Under the pieces are notes generated by a model. It was not told the DNA's origin. It did no database searches and saw only the letters and a list, made by a program, of their open reading frames with translations. 64,000 nt of DNA, taken from positions 1 to 64,000 of the forward strand of contig JADLDO010000054.1 of NCBI GenBank assembly GCA_020846635.1. The letters are read 5' to 3'. Origin of the DNA: Caldilineaceae bacterium. GTDB taxonomy: Bacteria; Chloroflexota; Anaerolineae; Caldilineales; Caldilineaceae. Positions 17,608-28,207 of this stretch are shown here, piece by piece. Position 1 is the first letter of the stretch, and the number at the start of each line of letters is the position of its first letter. A program made the position numbers and the translations under genes.

Positions 17608-18594
17608 TTACGGCTCAACCAGCACCTTGAGGACGCCGCGCTGCCCCGCATGAGCCAACGCCGCCATTGCCTCATCCAGTGGATAGCGTGCTTCGATCAT
17701 CGGCAGCACCTGTACGCTGCCGTTCGCCAACAGGCGCAAAGCCGGTGCAAATGGGCCGCAGCGGCTTCCGACGACCATCACTTCATCTACCACCAAACCA
17801 CTCAGATCGACCGGCAGCGAATCCCCGGCAAAGGTGCTTTTCAGCACCAGCGTTCCACCGGGCCGCACAAGCCGGCGCGCGGCAGCAAAGCCACTGGGCG
17901 AACCAGTCGCCTCCACCACCACATCGGCAGCTTCAGCCGCCAACAGAGTCTCAGCCTCCGGCGTGCTGATCAGCGTCTTACTGCCATGCCACTGCTCAAG
18001 CAGCGCCAGATGCGCCGCATGGCGTCCCAGGATGGTCAGGTCACAGCCGGTGAGTGCCAAAACCTGGGCAATCAACATGCCCAAACGCCCATCGCCTACC
18101 AGATAGACACGCGTCGAAGGCTCAATATGAACCTGTTCCAAGATCTCCAACGCCGCGGCCAGCGGCTCGACAAAGACCGCTTGCTCGTCACCCACCTCGT
18201 CTGGAACCACATGCAAGTTAGCAACCGGCAAGGTAACAAACTCTGCCAGCGCGCCATCCTTGCCCAATATGCCGAGGCACAGACGTTGGCGACAATGCTT
18301 GCCCAAACCGCGCCGGCAGAGCGAGCATTCACCACATCCGATATTGATCTCGCCGACAACTCGCTTGCCAACCCACTCGGTTGCACCGGGCGCAGCCATC
18401 ACCTCACCCACAAATTCGTGTCCCAACACACCGCGGAACCCACCCTTGTAGCCCTGGATGAGTTCAAGGTCCGTAGAACAGATCCCCACCAAGCGGACAC
18501 GGATGAGCGCATCACCCACCTGTGCCGAGGGATTCGCTCTTGCAGCCTCAACGATAGGACCGCGATCCGTAAGGGACAAAGCACGCATAGCCAT
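17608..18594 (-). CDS. Zinc-dependent MDR alcohol dehydrogenase
   Basis: GHEFVGEV, structural-zinc-like [18 protein letters not shown] Rossmann fold. Confidence 0.85.
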   Translation of the reverse strand: MAMRALSLTDRGPIVEAARANPSAQVGDALIRVRLVGICSTDLELIQGYKGGFRGVLGHEFVGEVMAAPGATEWVGKRVVGEINIGCGECSLCRRGLGKHCRQRLCLGILGKDGALAEFVTLPVANLHVVPDEVGDEQAVFVEPLAAALEILEQVHIEPSTRVYLVGDGRLGMLIAQVLALTGCDLTILGRHAAHLALLEQWHGSKTLISTPEAETLLAAEAADVVVEATGSPSGFAAARRLVRPGGTLVLKSTFAGDSLPVDLSGLVVDEVMVVGSRCGPFAPALRLLANGSVQVLPMIEARYPLDEAMAALAHAGQRGVLKVLVEP

Positions 18595-18664
18595 CTACAC
18601 TTATTCTAGCACGTTGAACGCGCACCGCTAAGTGCGCTGTCAGTGACCTGCCTACCAATGAAAG

Positions 18665-18692
18665 TGGCGGCGAAGTTTACACCTCGCCGCCA
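18665..18692 (-). terminator. Stem-loop downstream of secDF
   Basis: Perfect 9-bp arms TGGCGGCGA/TCGCCGCCA separated by 10 nt, 30 nt after the secF stop; T-rich CTTTCATT follows on the minus strand. Confidence 0.5.
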
Positions 18693-18721
18693 GGTAGTTC
18701 TTTCATATAAATACGCTTACA

Positions 18722-19684
18722 TTAGACCGGGACGGTATGCTCATTCGCAACCGGCTGCGGCTTCCGTCGATTGCCCAGCAACGAACCTTCTTCCCATGCC
18801 ACCAGGATCGGCGCAGCACTAAAGATCGAGCTGTACGTTCCAGAAACCATCCCGACCAACATGGTCGCCATAAACTGCTGAAGGCTTGCGCCCCCGAAGA
18901 GCAGAATAGCGGAAACTACCAAGAAAACCGTGATCTGCGTACCAAGTGAACGACTCATTGTCTCCCACAGGCTGAGATTGGTCACAGTCGCCAAATCTTC
19001 ACCACGGTACTTCTTGATATTCTCGCGCATGCGGTCAAAGATCACAATTGTATCGTTGACACTGAAGCCGATGACCGTCAAAATAGCGGTGAGGAAGAGC
19101 GCATCAATCTCCCACCCCGCAACCAGATTCATGACACCAATAAAGGTAACGGTTACCAATACATCATGCACCAGCGCGATCACGGCACAAGTCCCATAGC
19201 GGAAAGAGTGCGGAACTTGGCGAAATGCCCAGGCGATATAGAGCAAAATACCCGCCGAGGCGATCAGCACAGCCCCAATCGCTGCGGTGCTAACCTCATT
19301 ACCAATGGCTGGGCCAATGCTGCGATACGAACGCTCCTCAAACGCGCCGATCTGCGTATTCAGCGCGGCGTTCATGGCTTCCTTCTCTTCAGGACTCAGG
19401 TCCTTAAGCTTGGCCTGAACCGTCTGTGCGTCGTTCACCGAAAACGCTTGCGTATCGCTATAACCGGCATCAACAAACACCTCACGCACAACCGTCGGAT
19501 CAACCTCTTGTTCAAAGCGCATTTCCCACAGCGTACCACCTGTGTAGTCAATGCTCAACGGGAGGATTGTACCGTGAGTCGCCAGGGAATATCCCATGAA
19601 AACCAACCCAGGCACAATAAAGATCAAGGAGATAATATACCAAAGCAAACGTCGCCCAACGATATCGTACATAGCCAAAGTCAT
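18722..19684 (-). CDS. secF: Protein translocase subunit SecF
   Basis: [47 protein letters not shown] motifs; adjacent to secD. Confidence 0.95.
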   Translation of the reverse strand: MTLAMYDIVGRRLLWYIISLIFIVPGLVFMGYSLATHGTILPLSIDYTGGTLWEMRFEQEVDPTVVREVFVDAGYSDTQAFSVNDAQTVQAKLKDLSPEEKEAMNAALNTQIGAFEERSYRSIGPAIGNEVSTAAIGAVLIASAGILLYIAWAFRQVPHSFRYGTCAVIALVHDVLVTVTFIGVMNLVAGWEIDALFLTAILTVIGFSVNDTIVIFDRMRENIKKYRGEDLATVTNLSLWETMSRSLGTQITVFLVVSAILLFGGASLQQFMATMLVGMVSGTYSSIFSAAPILVAWEEGSLLGNRRKPQPVANEHTVPV

Positions 19685-19696
19685 CCTTATTCTGAA

Positions 19697-21097
19697 TTAA
19701 TACCCCAGCAGCGCACGAGTCTCCAGCAACTTTCGCCCGGCAGAACTGAGAATTGCCCGCATAAAGGTGCGAGTGATGGTAACGGCAGTAAACATCGAAA
19801 GGATTACACCGATACTCAGTGTGATGGCGAATCCCTTGACCACGCTGGCCCCAAATGTATTCCCAAACCAATAGAGCACTGCACAGCTAATGAGGGTCGA
19901 AAGATTGCCGTCGCGGATGGCTAACCAGGCGCGATCAAAACCCGATTCGACGGCAAGACGGATCGAGCGACCATTACGCAGTTCGTCCTTCATCCGCTCA
20001 AAGATCAGAATGTTGGCATCTGTCGCCATGCCGACCGAGAGGATGAAACCGGCGATACCCGGCAACGACAAGGTAACAGGGATCAGCTTAAAAATCGCCA
20101 GGTTCAGCAACACATAGATGACAAGGGCAAAATCTGCCAGGAGACCCGGCAGGCGATACATCATCAGCATGAAGAGCAGCACCGCGCCAATGCCGATCAA
20201 CCCTGCGCGCAGGCTGCTGTTCACCGACTCTTGACCTAAGCTCGCACCAATGGTTTGAATGTCCGCCACACGCAGCGGCACCGGCAGCGCACCATAACGC
20301 ATCTGCACAGCCAGGGATTCAGCTTCTTCGCGGGTGAAAAGACCACTGATCGTTCCACTATCGCGAATCGCAGCATTGATTGTCGGAGCCGACAGAACGC
20401 GGCCATCCAACACAATCGCCATCGGCTGCCCAATATGCGTGCGTGTATATTCATAGAACTGGTCACTACCTGGGCCGGTCAGTTCAAAATTAATCACCCA
20501 CTGCGAAAACTGGTCTTGTGTCGCCAGCGCATTACGCAGCACATCCCCTGTCATGACGGTTTGAAAGACCCGCCCCGGATAGGGAATGTTCTCTGGCGTC
20601 GCACTTCCAGCGGCAATGTCGGCTTGCAGATCATCGGCCAGCGTGGGGTGATTGGTGGTATTAATGACCATCCCTTGAGAAAGTGGCGTCCCCGCCGGAT
20701 CGATAAATTCCAACTGACCCGTGGAGCGCAAGGTCTCCACCGCCTGATCCGGATTATCAACCCCCGGTAATTCCACGATCAACCGACTTGTCCCCTGCTC
20801 CTGAACCACAGCTTCGCTTACACCCAGGCCGTTGACACGGTTCTCGACAATCGTCTTGGCCGCAGTCATCGCCCCTGCCTGCGGCTCTCCCCCACCCTCG
20901 ATGTCTGCCTCCAGCAAAACTTGCGTTCCGCCCTGCAGATCCAAACCCAACTTGAAGTTTGTCAGGTCACGGGGATTCTCGCTTCCAAAACTGACGACGC
21001 GCTCCACCCAAACCGGATGGTCGATGGGCAACACAATATACAGCGTCACCGCTGCAAGCAGCAGAACCAATACCAGCGATATCGTACTATTCCGCAT
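19697..21097 (-). CDS. secD: Protein translocase subunit SecD
   Basis: [60 protein letters not shown] is open to 21160; start probably MRNSTIS at 21097. Confidence 0.95.
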   Translation of the reverse strand: MRNSTISLVLVLLLAAVTLYIVLPIDHPVWVERVVSFGSENPRDLTNFKLGLDLQGGTQVLLEADIEGGGEPQAGAMTAAKTIVENRVNGLGVSEAVVQEQGTSRLIVELPGVDNPDQAVETLRSTGQLEFIDPAGTPLSQGMVINTTNHPTLADDLQADIAAGSATPENIPYPGRVFQTVMTGDVLRNALATQDQFSQWVINFELTGPGSDQFYEYTRTHIGQPMAIVLDGRVLSAPTINAAIRDSGTISGLFTREEAESLAVQMRYGALPVPLRVADIQTIGASLGQESVNSSLRAGLIGIGAVLLFMLMMYRLPGLLADFALVIYVLLNLAIFKLIPVTLSLPGIAGFILSVGMATDANILIFERMKDELRNGRSIRLAVESGFDRAWLAIRDGNLSTLISCAVLYWFGNTFGASVVKGFAITLSIGVILSMFTAVTITRTFMRAILSSAGRKLLETRALLGY

Positions 21098-21524
21098 ACG
21101 GGTCTTTACCTCGACTCTACCTAGCGCAGTGACTCGCCCGACCGTAGGCAAATCGGACAACTTTGTGGACTATCAGCGTGCATGAATCAAACATAGGCCC
21201 CCAAGCAAACGGGCCCCGCTGAATCACAGGCCACACGAACCACAGTGACATTGACCAACAGGAGACCACTGAACAGGGGCAAACCGTTTTATTATAGGTT
21301 GGCCGCGATCCACTGTCAAATTGAAAAGGAAATGTCGAACACGACTCCACCTTCCATTTCATTCTTCCACTTCCCTCTTTTACTGCCCATCTGCTTCATC
21401 CAAGCCGCAAGTTGACCAGCGAGGATATAGCCGTTTACACTGCCTCCACTCTTTATATGCATTTCTTGATACACATTCATCCCTAATTGTTCTTTCAATT
21501 TCACGCTCTTACCTAAAGATACTT

Positions 21525-22478
21525 ATGACAGACGCCGTTCTGAACTTCGCCCAATTTTCCCAAGCTGTTCAAGAAAACATTGCCCATGTCGTCATCGGCA
21601 AGCATGATGTGGTCGAATTGCTTTTGGTCGCGCTCCTGGCCGATGGTCATGTGCTGCTCGAAGATGTGCCGGGCATCGGCAAGACCACCCTCGCCAAAGC
21701 ACTGGCGCGCAGCGTCGATTGTTCTTTTGCCCGCATCCAATTCACACCGGACCTGCTGCCCAGCGATGTCACAGGCATCAACTATTTCAACCAAAAGGCC
21801 CAGGAATTCCAGTTCCGCCCTGGCCCGATCTTCAGCCAGGTTCTTCTGGCAGACGAGATCAACCGCGCCACACCGCGCACCCAAGCCGCCCTACTGGAAG
21901 CCATGCAGGAGCGCCAAGCCACCATCGACGGCCAAACCATGCCCCTCCCTCATCCGTTTCTGGTGCTGGCGACCCAAAACCCAATCGAGTTGGAAGGCAC
22001 ATTTCCGCTGCCCGAAGCCCAACTCGACCGCTTCATGCTCCAGTTGCAGCTTGGCTATCCAACGTTCGAAGAGGAAGAAGCGATCCTCGACCGCTACGAA
22101 CGCAGCGACCCACTCATCGATCTCAAACCCGTTGTCACACTTGATGACCTGCTTGCCCTGCGCCAAGAAGTAACCAGGGTTCACGTCAGCGCAGCCGTAC
22201 GCCGCTATCTGCTGCAACTGGTACGAACCACGCGTGAACATTCGCTGGTGGTCTTGGGCGTCTCGCCGCGTGGCACGCTTGCGCTCTTTCGCGCAAGCCA
22301 AGCATTGGCTGCCCTGCGCGGCCGCGACTTTGTGATTCCCAGTGACATCCAAGCGCTCTGCCCCGCCCTGCTCACCCATCGCATCCACATCAGCCCCCAA
22401 ACGCGGCTGCGCGGGCGCACCCCCCAACAGATCGTCACCGACATCACCGAACAAGTGCCCGTTCCCGTCAATGAATAG
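21525..22478 (+). CDS. MoxR-family AAA+ ATPase
   Basis: Walker A-like EDVPGIGKTTLAKALA, LLADEINRATPRTQAALLEAMQE, ATQNPIELEGTFPLPEAQLDRFML; start at ATG 21525. Confidence 0.94.
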   Translation: MTDAVLNFAQFSQAVQENIAHVVIGKHDVVELLLVALLADGHVLLEDVPGIGKTTLAKALARSVDCSFARIQFTPDLLPSDVTGINYFNQKAQEFQFRPGPIFSQVLLADEINRATPRTQAALLEAMQERQATIDGQTMPLPHPFLVLATQNPIELEGTFPLPEAQLDRFMLQLQLGYPTFEEEEAILDRYERSDPLIDLKPVVTLDDLLALRQEVTRVHVSAAVRRYLLQLVRTTREHSLVVLGVSPRGTLALFRASQALAALRGRDFVIPSDIQALCPALLTHRIHISPQTRLRGRTPQQIVTDITEQVPVPVNE

Positions 22479-22486
22479 CCTGGCTC

Positions 22487-23776
22487 ATGTTCCTACCAAC
22501 TGCGCGCCACACGATAGACTCCAGCAAAGATACCCAGTTTAGCGATGCCTGGGTGCTGTTGGCGATCCTGCTCACCCTGGTTGGTCTTTCCCTCAACAAC
22601 AGCGTCCTCACCACCGCTGCCGTTCTCCTCCTCGTCGTCGCAGGTATCAGTTGGCTATGGGCCGCGGCCAGCCTGCGCGAACTGACCTATCATCGCCGCT
22701 TCAGTGAAAACCGCGCCTTCCAGGGGGAAACCATTGAGCTTGCACTCGAACTGCACAACGCCAAACTGCTGCCCCAACCCTGGGTCACAGTGCGCGACCT
22801 CTTTCCCACCGAACTACCCGTCGCCGAAATCAAGCTGGATGTCAATCCTTCGACCAACTTGGCCGAGTTTCGCACCTTTTGGATGGCAGGCCCTTTCCAG
22901 CGTATCACCCGTCGCTTTCAGGTCCATTGTACGGTGCGCGGTTTTCATCCCTATGGCCCTGCCGACCTCACAACCGGGGATGCCTTCGGCTTCTTTGTTC
23001 GCACTGCCACCCAGCCCGCGCAGGAACACCTCATCGTCTATCCGCGCCTGTACACCGTTGCCGAACTGCGCTTGCCGACCAAGCATCCCTTTGGCGCGGC
23101 CCGCGCGCCCGATTCCCTCTATCAAGACCCCTTACGCCCTGCCGGAATCCGCCCCTGGGAGCCCGGCGACCCCATGCGCCGCATCCACTGGAAGGCCACA
23201 GCACGCCAACAGGAAATGCTCAGTCGCATCTATGAACCCAGCGAAGAACAGGTCATCCAGATTTTTCTCAATGTCGCGACCCTGGTGCGCCATTGGCATG
23301 GCTACATTCCCGAATTGCAGGAACGCGCTATCAGTGTCGCTGGCAGTTTGGCCGAACTCGCCTCGGCAGAGCGGCTGCCCGTGGGACTCATCGCCAATGG
23401 CGCGCTCCCCGGCAGCGACCAGGCGCTGCGCCTCTTACCCGGACGCAGCCCCAGCCAATTGATGCACATTTTGGAACTCCTCGCCGCAGTTACACCCTTT
23501 GCCACTCAGCCCATCGAGGAATTGCTGGTTGAGCAAGCTCCCCACCTCCCATGGGGCGCAACCATCGTCGTCGTCAGCGCCATCGCCCATGAGGAATTGC
23601 TGGTGACGTTGATGGAATTGGCCGCGGTCGGGCGGCGCGTCGTCCTCTTCACATTGGCCGAAGAGCCACCCCGCCGCCTCATGGGCAACGTCACCGTCTA
23701 CCATCTGCCCCACCTGATCGATGACCTGATCGCGCCTGTCGAAGTCAAGCCCTCTGCCACAAGGCATACGCCATGA
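22487..23776 (+). CDS. DUF58 domain-containing membrane protein
   Basis: Two N-terminal TMs, GIRPWEPGDPMRRIHWKATAR (DUF58 hallmark); directly after MoxR. Confidence 0.9.
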   Translation: MFLPTARHTIDSSKDTQFSDAWVLLAILLTLVGLSLNNSVLTTAAVLLLVVAGISWLWAAASLRELTYHRRFSENRAFQGETIELALELHNAKLLPQPWVTVRDLFPTELPVAEIKLDVNPSTNLAEFRTFWMAGPFQRITRRFQVHCTVRGFHPYGPADLTTGDAFGFFVRTATQPAQEHLIVYPRLYTVAELRLPTKHPFGAARAPDSLYQDPLRPAGIRPWEPGDPMRRIHWKATARQQEMLSRIYEPSEEQVIQIFLNVATLVRHWHGYIPELQERAISVAGSLAELASAERLPVGLIANGALPGSDQALRLLPGRSPSQLMHILELLAAVTPFATQPIEELLVEQAPHLPWGATIVVVSAIAHEELLVTLMELAAVGRRVVLFTLAEEPPRRLMGNVTVYHLPHLIDDLIAPVEVKPSATRHTP

Positions 23777-25248
23777 TCCTGACCAATCGTCGTCTGCGCC
23801 TGCTCTATCTGGCGCTCGCCGGAATGGACATAGCCGTTCTGCTCCCCTGGCTTGCCACCTTAACCATTGTGTGGGCGCGCAACGGCAATTTGTCCGCGGT
23901 GCGTCTACAAACGCTGCTCACCGCCAACCCACTCCTGCTTTTCATCCTTTTTTGGGGTGTCATGCTGGGCTACATGCTGATTGCCGATCTGCTAAACCGC
24001 GCCAAAATCGAGGGCGCTGCCCGCGCGCTTCTCATCCTGGGCCTGCTCATCATGACCAGCCTTCTAGCCGTCCGTCTCTTGCTCTACCCAGAACTTGCGC
24101 CTGGTGATTTCATTTGGCTACGCGAAGTTGGCATTGCTGTCGCCAATCTGATAGCAGGCGTGCGCGGCGAACTTCTGTTGATCATCACCAACTACTTGCT
24201 CTGGTGGCGTGTTGCTGGCTACACAGATCGCAGCCTCACCTTTATGAGTGTTGGCTTGAGTTTCCGCCTGGGCATGTTGCTCGTCATCCTCGGCAGCGCC
24301 TTGCTCTCGTACCAGAGCGGGCAAAGCGATGCGGGTATCCTCTACATGATTCTCTTCTTCGCCTTTGGTCTAGCAGCCACCGCCCTGGCACGCATCGACC
24401 AAAAGGCAATCGGGGCCTCCAACAGCACAGGAGCGCTCCTGCCCTGGGATCGCTTTGCACAGCTTTGGATGCTCATCATCGGCATCCTCGCCACTGCGTT
24501 CGCCGCCGCCACACTTTATACCCCTCCGCTCTTGCGCGCCGTTCTGGGATGGTTCGCGCCGCTCGGTTTGCTTTTGCAATGGCTGCTCGCCGAGATCGCC
24601 TTCCTCGTATTTTGGCTGCTTACGCCGCTCCTCGAATGGCTCTCCGCGCGCATCCAGGCGCTCGCTGCAGAGTCCCCCCCGGTAGAACTTGCCGAGAATG
24701 TGCCGCCCCCAAATCCTCTCACCCTCACCGAGGCTGTGCAACAGATCGCCCTGCTGCGCTATTGTATTGGTGCTGGCATCATTTTCGTCGCTATCACTTT
24801 GTTTCTGATCTTCTTTGCGCGTACCATGCAGCGCGACCGCGCCACAGACCCAGAGGAGACAGGATCCGCCGAAGCCGCTTTGCGACCTGGAGCTTTGAAT
24901 TTGGGGCTGGGTCGCTTGCGCGATTGGTTTGCACTGCTGAGGCGTTATGGAGTAGGCAGCCAATTGCTGGCAGCCATCAGTGTGGAGAATATCTACGCCA
25001 ACTTGTCACGCTTGGCGCGGCGCAAAGGCTACCCGCGCCATCCGGCGCAAGGGCCGGATAGCTACCTGCCATTTCTCAACCAGGCATTTCCCGGCCATGC
25101 ATCCGAACTGAACGCCATCACTACCGCTTACCTACGCGTGCGCTATGCCGAACGCCCTATCACTCCCCAGGAGCTAGCGGCGCTCAAGAGAGCCTATGCC
25201 GCCATCACCGCGCCGCCCCAGGATGGCGAAGAGCGCGCTACGCCTTAA
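23773..25248 (+). CDS. Multi-TM protein with DUF4129-like C-terminus
   Basis: Overlaps the DUF58 stop codon; several TMs; C-terminal LARRKGYPRHPAQGPDSYLPFLNQAFPGHASELNAITTAYLRVRYAERPITPQELAALKRAY typical of DUF4129. Confidence 0.75.
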   Translation: MILTNRRLRLLYLALAGMDIAVLLPWLATLTIVWARNGNLSAVRLQTLLTANPLLLFILFWGVMLGYMLIADLLNRAKIEGAARALLILGLLIMTSLLAVRLLLYPELAPGDFIWLREVGIAVANLIAGVRGELLLIITNYLLWWRVAGYTDRSLTFMSVGLSFRLGMLLVILGSALLSYQSGQSDAGILYMILFFAFGLAATALARIDQKAIGASNSTGALLPWDRFAQLWMLIIGILATAFAAATLYTPPLLRAVLGWFAPLGLLLQWLLAEIAFLVFWLLTPLLEWLSARIQALAAESPPVELAENVPPPNPLTLTEAVQQIALLRYCIGAGIIFVAITLFLIFFARTMQRDRATDPEETGSAEAALRPGALNLGLGRLRDWFALLRRYGVGSQLLAAISVENIYANLSRLARRKGYPRHPAQGPDSYLPFLNQAFPGHASELNAITTAYLRVRYAERPITPQELAALKRAYAAITAPPQDGEERATP

Positions 25249-26212
25249 CCTGTTTCTGGTATAATGGATCGCGACTTCGTACATACGCATCCCGACCCGT
25301 CGCGCGGCAATAGCGTTGAAACGTAGCGGTCATATCGTGATCAGGATCATAGCCTTGCCGTCTTGCCCATTGATAGAACAAGATAATCTCCGCATCGGCT
25401 GTCACCAATTCCCAATAGAATAGCTGCGTAATCACCCCACCCGCCGCAGCCATGCCCGTCGTCGCATAGGCTTCTAAGGTAGGCCGCCGGTCATAGGGCA
25501 CTCGGTAGTGGGTAGCCCGCCACCCTCCGGCAACCTCCGCTTCCGGCACACTGGTCAGCATCGCAAATTGCGCCGAAGGGTCGCCGTTGAGCGGCAGCCC
25601 GACACTCCCAGGGTTGATCACATGCCAATGCTGTTCACCGGTGCGATGCGAATTGTGGTTCGTCTGTGAACCAGCCGCCAAGTCGCTTCCGTTCTGTCTC
25701 GCCAGCGAAACGTGACGATCCACCTGTACATGCGTATGCGCCGAAACAAAGGTCTGCACATCGACACCGATCAATTCTGCCGCAATCGATTCCGCATCCT
25801 GTTCCGGATAAAAGCCTACACGATTGCGCCCTGGTACGCCATGAGCAATGGCGACTGGCTCTGTTCCAGGGATAAACATCACCCGCTCATCAGGTAGCAT
25901 CCCCAAATAGGCCCCCTGGTCGGGGCGGATGCGCTCAACCAGCCAATGCAGTTGTCCCCAGCGTGACATATCGCTGCTGCCTTCCACCGCGCGCGTGGTG
26001 CCAAAATTCAGATAGTAAAACTCATGGTTGCCTCGCACCACCACCCAATCGTGCGCGCGCACTATGTCGATCACTTCAGCGCTAAACGGAGCCGCATTGA
26101 TCAGATCGCCATCAACCACTACATAATCGGGCTGTAGACGCTCCAACTCGACCATAACCGCCTCAAGTGCCGCCAAATTTCCATGAATATCCGCCAGCAA
26201 TGCAATCCGCAT
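25238..26212 (-). CDS. Metallophosphoesterase
   Basis: ADIHGNLAALEAV, VVDGDLINAAPFSAEVID, VVRGNHEFYYL, SAHTHVQ, VINPGSVGLP motifs. Confidence 0.88.
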   Translation of the reverse strand: MRIALLADIHGNLAALEAVMVELERLQPDYVVVDGDLINAAPFSAEVIDIVRAHDWVVVRGNHEFYYLNFGTTRAVEGSSDMSRWGQLHWLVERIRPDQGAYLGMLPDERVMFIPGTEPVAIAHGVPGRNRVGFYPEQDAESIAAELIGVDVQTFVSAHTHVQVDRHVSLARQNGSDLAAGSQTNHNSHRTGEQHWHVINPGSVGLPLNGDPSAQFAMLTSVPEAEVAGGWRATHYRVPYDRRPTLEAYATTGMAAAGGVITQLFYWELVTADAEIILFYQWARRQGYDPDHDMTATFQRYCRATGRDAYVRSRDPLYQKQVKA

Positions 26213-26262
26213 AACCCTTACCCACTCAACCTTTTTGCCTTGAAACCCTTGTGTGCCGAAAC

Positions 26263-26292
26263 CCTCCCGGAAGCTCAGAGGCTTCCGGGAGG
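26263..26292. repeat. Dispersed hairpin repeat, copy A
   Basis: CCTCCCGGAAGC-TCAGAG-GCTTCCGGGAGG, perfect 12-bp arms; in a divergent intergenic region. Confidence 0.85.
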
Positions 26293-26579
26293 ATGGACGC
26301 CTTCAGTTTTTCGCCGCCCGTATCAACAGCGTCTACTATACCCGCCGCCCACGCTCCAGCCAAACCAAGCAGCCAAGACAAGATATAGAAAGATAGATAA
26401 CCGATAAGATAATAGGCGCAGCGTAGCCACTATGTTATGATGATGACCCGGTGATGTAGGAATTCCTCGGTTGCACAGCACCCCGTCTCATCTTGCAGCG
26501 GGCAAATCAGCCGGCCCATATCCTCGCCACCTTTGGTATGAGCTCTTTCGATCCCAAAGAGATAAATCGGAGAGATGAG

Positions 26580-27077
26580 ATGACCATTTCCTATCAGCGC
26601 ATCCTCGTCCCACTGGATGGGTCGGAGTTCGCCGCGCGGGCATTACCCCATGCAGAAACTCTCACCACCCTCACCGGCGCGCATCTGGCACTCCTTCAAG
26701 TCGTCCCCAGTGCGGGCATGTTGATCAGTGAAACAGCGGTTGGCACACCTGGCCTCGGCTTACCCACTGTAGACCCATTTCTAAGCGCTGCCCAATATGA
26801 AGCCGTCGAAGAGACATTGGTAAACGATGCCAAGACGGTTTTAGACGAAGCCGCGGCCCCTTTGCTTGCCAACGCGCTGCAAGTCGAAACGGTCATCCTC
26901 AAGGGCGCGCCTGCCGATGCAATTCTCACCTACGCCAAAGAAGAAAAGATCGACCTAATCGTCATGTCCACACACGGACGCAGCGGGCTGGCGAGAATGG
27001 TCTATGGCAGTGTCGCCGAAAATGTACTGCGCCATGCCCCATGCCCGATTCTCCTTGTGCGGGTAACAGGCGAATGA
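26580..27077 (+). CDS. Universal stress protein (UspA family)
   Basis: ISYQRILVPLDGSEFAARALPHAE and IVMSTHGRSGLARMVYGSVAENVLRHAPCPILLVR; start at ATG 26580. Confidence 0.93.
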   Translation: MTISYQRILVPLDGSEFAARALPHAETLTTLTGAHLALLQVVPSAGMLISETAVGTPGLGLPTVDPFLSAAQYEAVEETLVNDAKTVLDEAAAPLLANALQVETVILKGAPADAILTYAKEEKIDLIVMSTHGRSGLARMVYGSVAENVLRHAPCPILLVRVTGE

Positions 27078-27118
27078 GGCAGAGACAAGGGAATCAGGGT
27101 AAAAGGTAGTTAGGGCAG

Positions 27119-28207
27119 ATGGTACGACTCTTGCGTTGGGGCACATTGATCGTTCTACTCCTCGTCATCATTGGCGTGGCTGCGAACTATCCTATCCTGC
27201 GCGCGCGCCTCTTTGCGCCCATGCTCGCAACGCCCCCAGGCATGCTTGCCGTTGCGAACAGCGATGCTCTGTCAACTATCCTGCCAACCAGCACAGTGCG
27301 CCCAACGGCGCGCCCTACCCTACCTGCGACGCGCAGCAGTGTTCCCGCCCCGGTGCAGATTATTGCCCCTACAGCGCCCGCTTCTTCTACACAGGTCAGC
27401 AGCACAGCGATGCCATCGCCCCAAAGCCTCGAAAGCCCAACGCCGCCCGTGATTGCCACAACCTCGCTCTTACAGGCTATTGGCATAGCCGGTGAGATTA
27501 CGCCCGTGGTCTTGGCCCCATCGACCGATGGCATTACGAAGCCCGATCTGCCGGCTCCTCCAATTTCACCGACCGTTGCCACACCGGCTGTTGTCACGCC
27601 AATTGTCGTCACACCGGTTGTCGTCACGGCACTACGGATCACGCCAACCGCATCGACTATCGTTGAGGTCACTCCCATCGTCGTGCTGACCGTCGAGGTT
27701 GCAACACCCCTCGCCACACCCACATCCATCGGGCCAACCGCCAACAGCGATAGCCCGCTCTACAGCGGGCCGGACGCAACTCATGCCATCGTGGGAGAAG
27801 TGAAGGTTGGCGACCCGCTGACGATTATTGGCAGGCACACAGAGGGAACGTGGTACTTACTGGCAAACGGACAATGGCTGCCCGGCGCGGCTGTCGACAA
27901 TGCGCCTTTGGCGCTGCCCCTGGTCTTTCCGACAGTCACCCCGATACCGTCAGCCACACCGACCGTCACGCCGACACCACCCCCAACCGCTACGCCCGAA
28001 ACGTCACCCTCACCCACGCCAACACCCACCAGCCTGGATGCCCCTGTCTGCGACTGTTCGGCGGATACCTATGACTGCCTCGGCAACATCTTTGCCAGCC
28101 GCGACGAAGCACAGCGCTGCTTCGAATACTGCTTCCGCCAAAAGGGAATAGACATCCACCTGCTCGACCCCAACCTCAACGGCCTCGCCTGCGAAAATCT
28201 ACCCTAA
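27119..28207 (+). CDS. Membrane-anchored SH3b protein with C-terminal Excalibur-like domain
   Basis: N-terminal TM, P/T/V-rich linker, SH3b-like segment (SPLYSGPDATHAIVGEVKVGDPLTIIGRHTEGTWYLLANGQWLPG), C-terminal DCLGNIFASRDEAQRCFEYCFRQKGIDIHLLDPNLNGLACENLP. Confidence 0.75.
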   Translation: MVRLLRWGTLIVLLLVIIGVAANYPILRARLFAPMLATPPGMLAVANSDALSTILPTSTVRPTARPTLPATRSSVPAPVQIIAPTAPASSTQVSSTAMPSPQSLESPTPPVIATTSLLQAIGIAGEITPVVLAPSTDGITKPDLPAPPISPTVATPAVVTPIVVTPVVVTALRITPTASTIVEVTPIVVLTVEVATPLATPTSIGPTANSDSPLYSGPDATHAIVGEVKVGDPLTIIGRHTEGTWYLLANGQWLPGAAVDNAPLALPLVFPTVTPIPSATPTVTPTPPPTATPETSPSPTPTPTSLDAPVCDCSADTYDCLGNIFASRDEAQRCFEYCFRQKGIDIHLLDPNLNGLACENLP

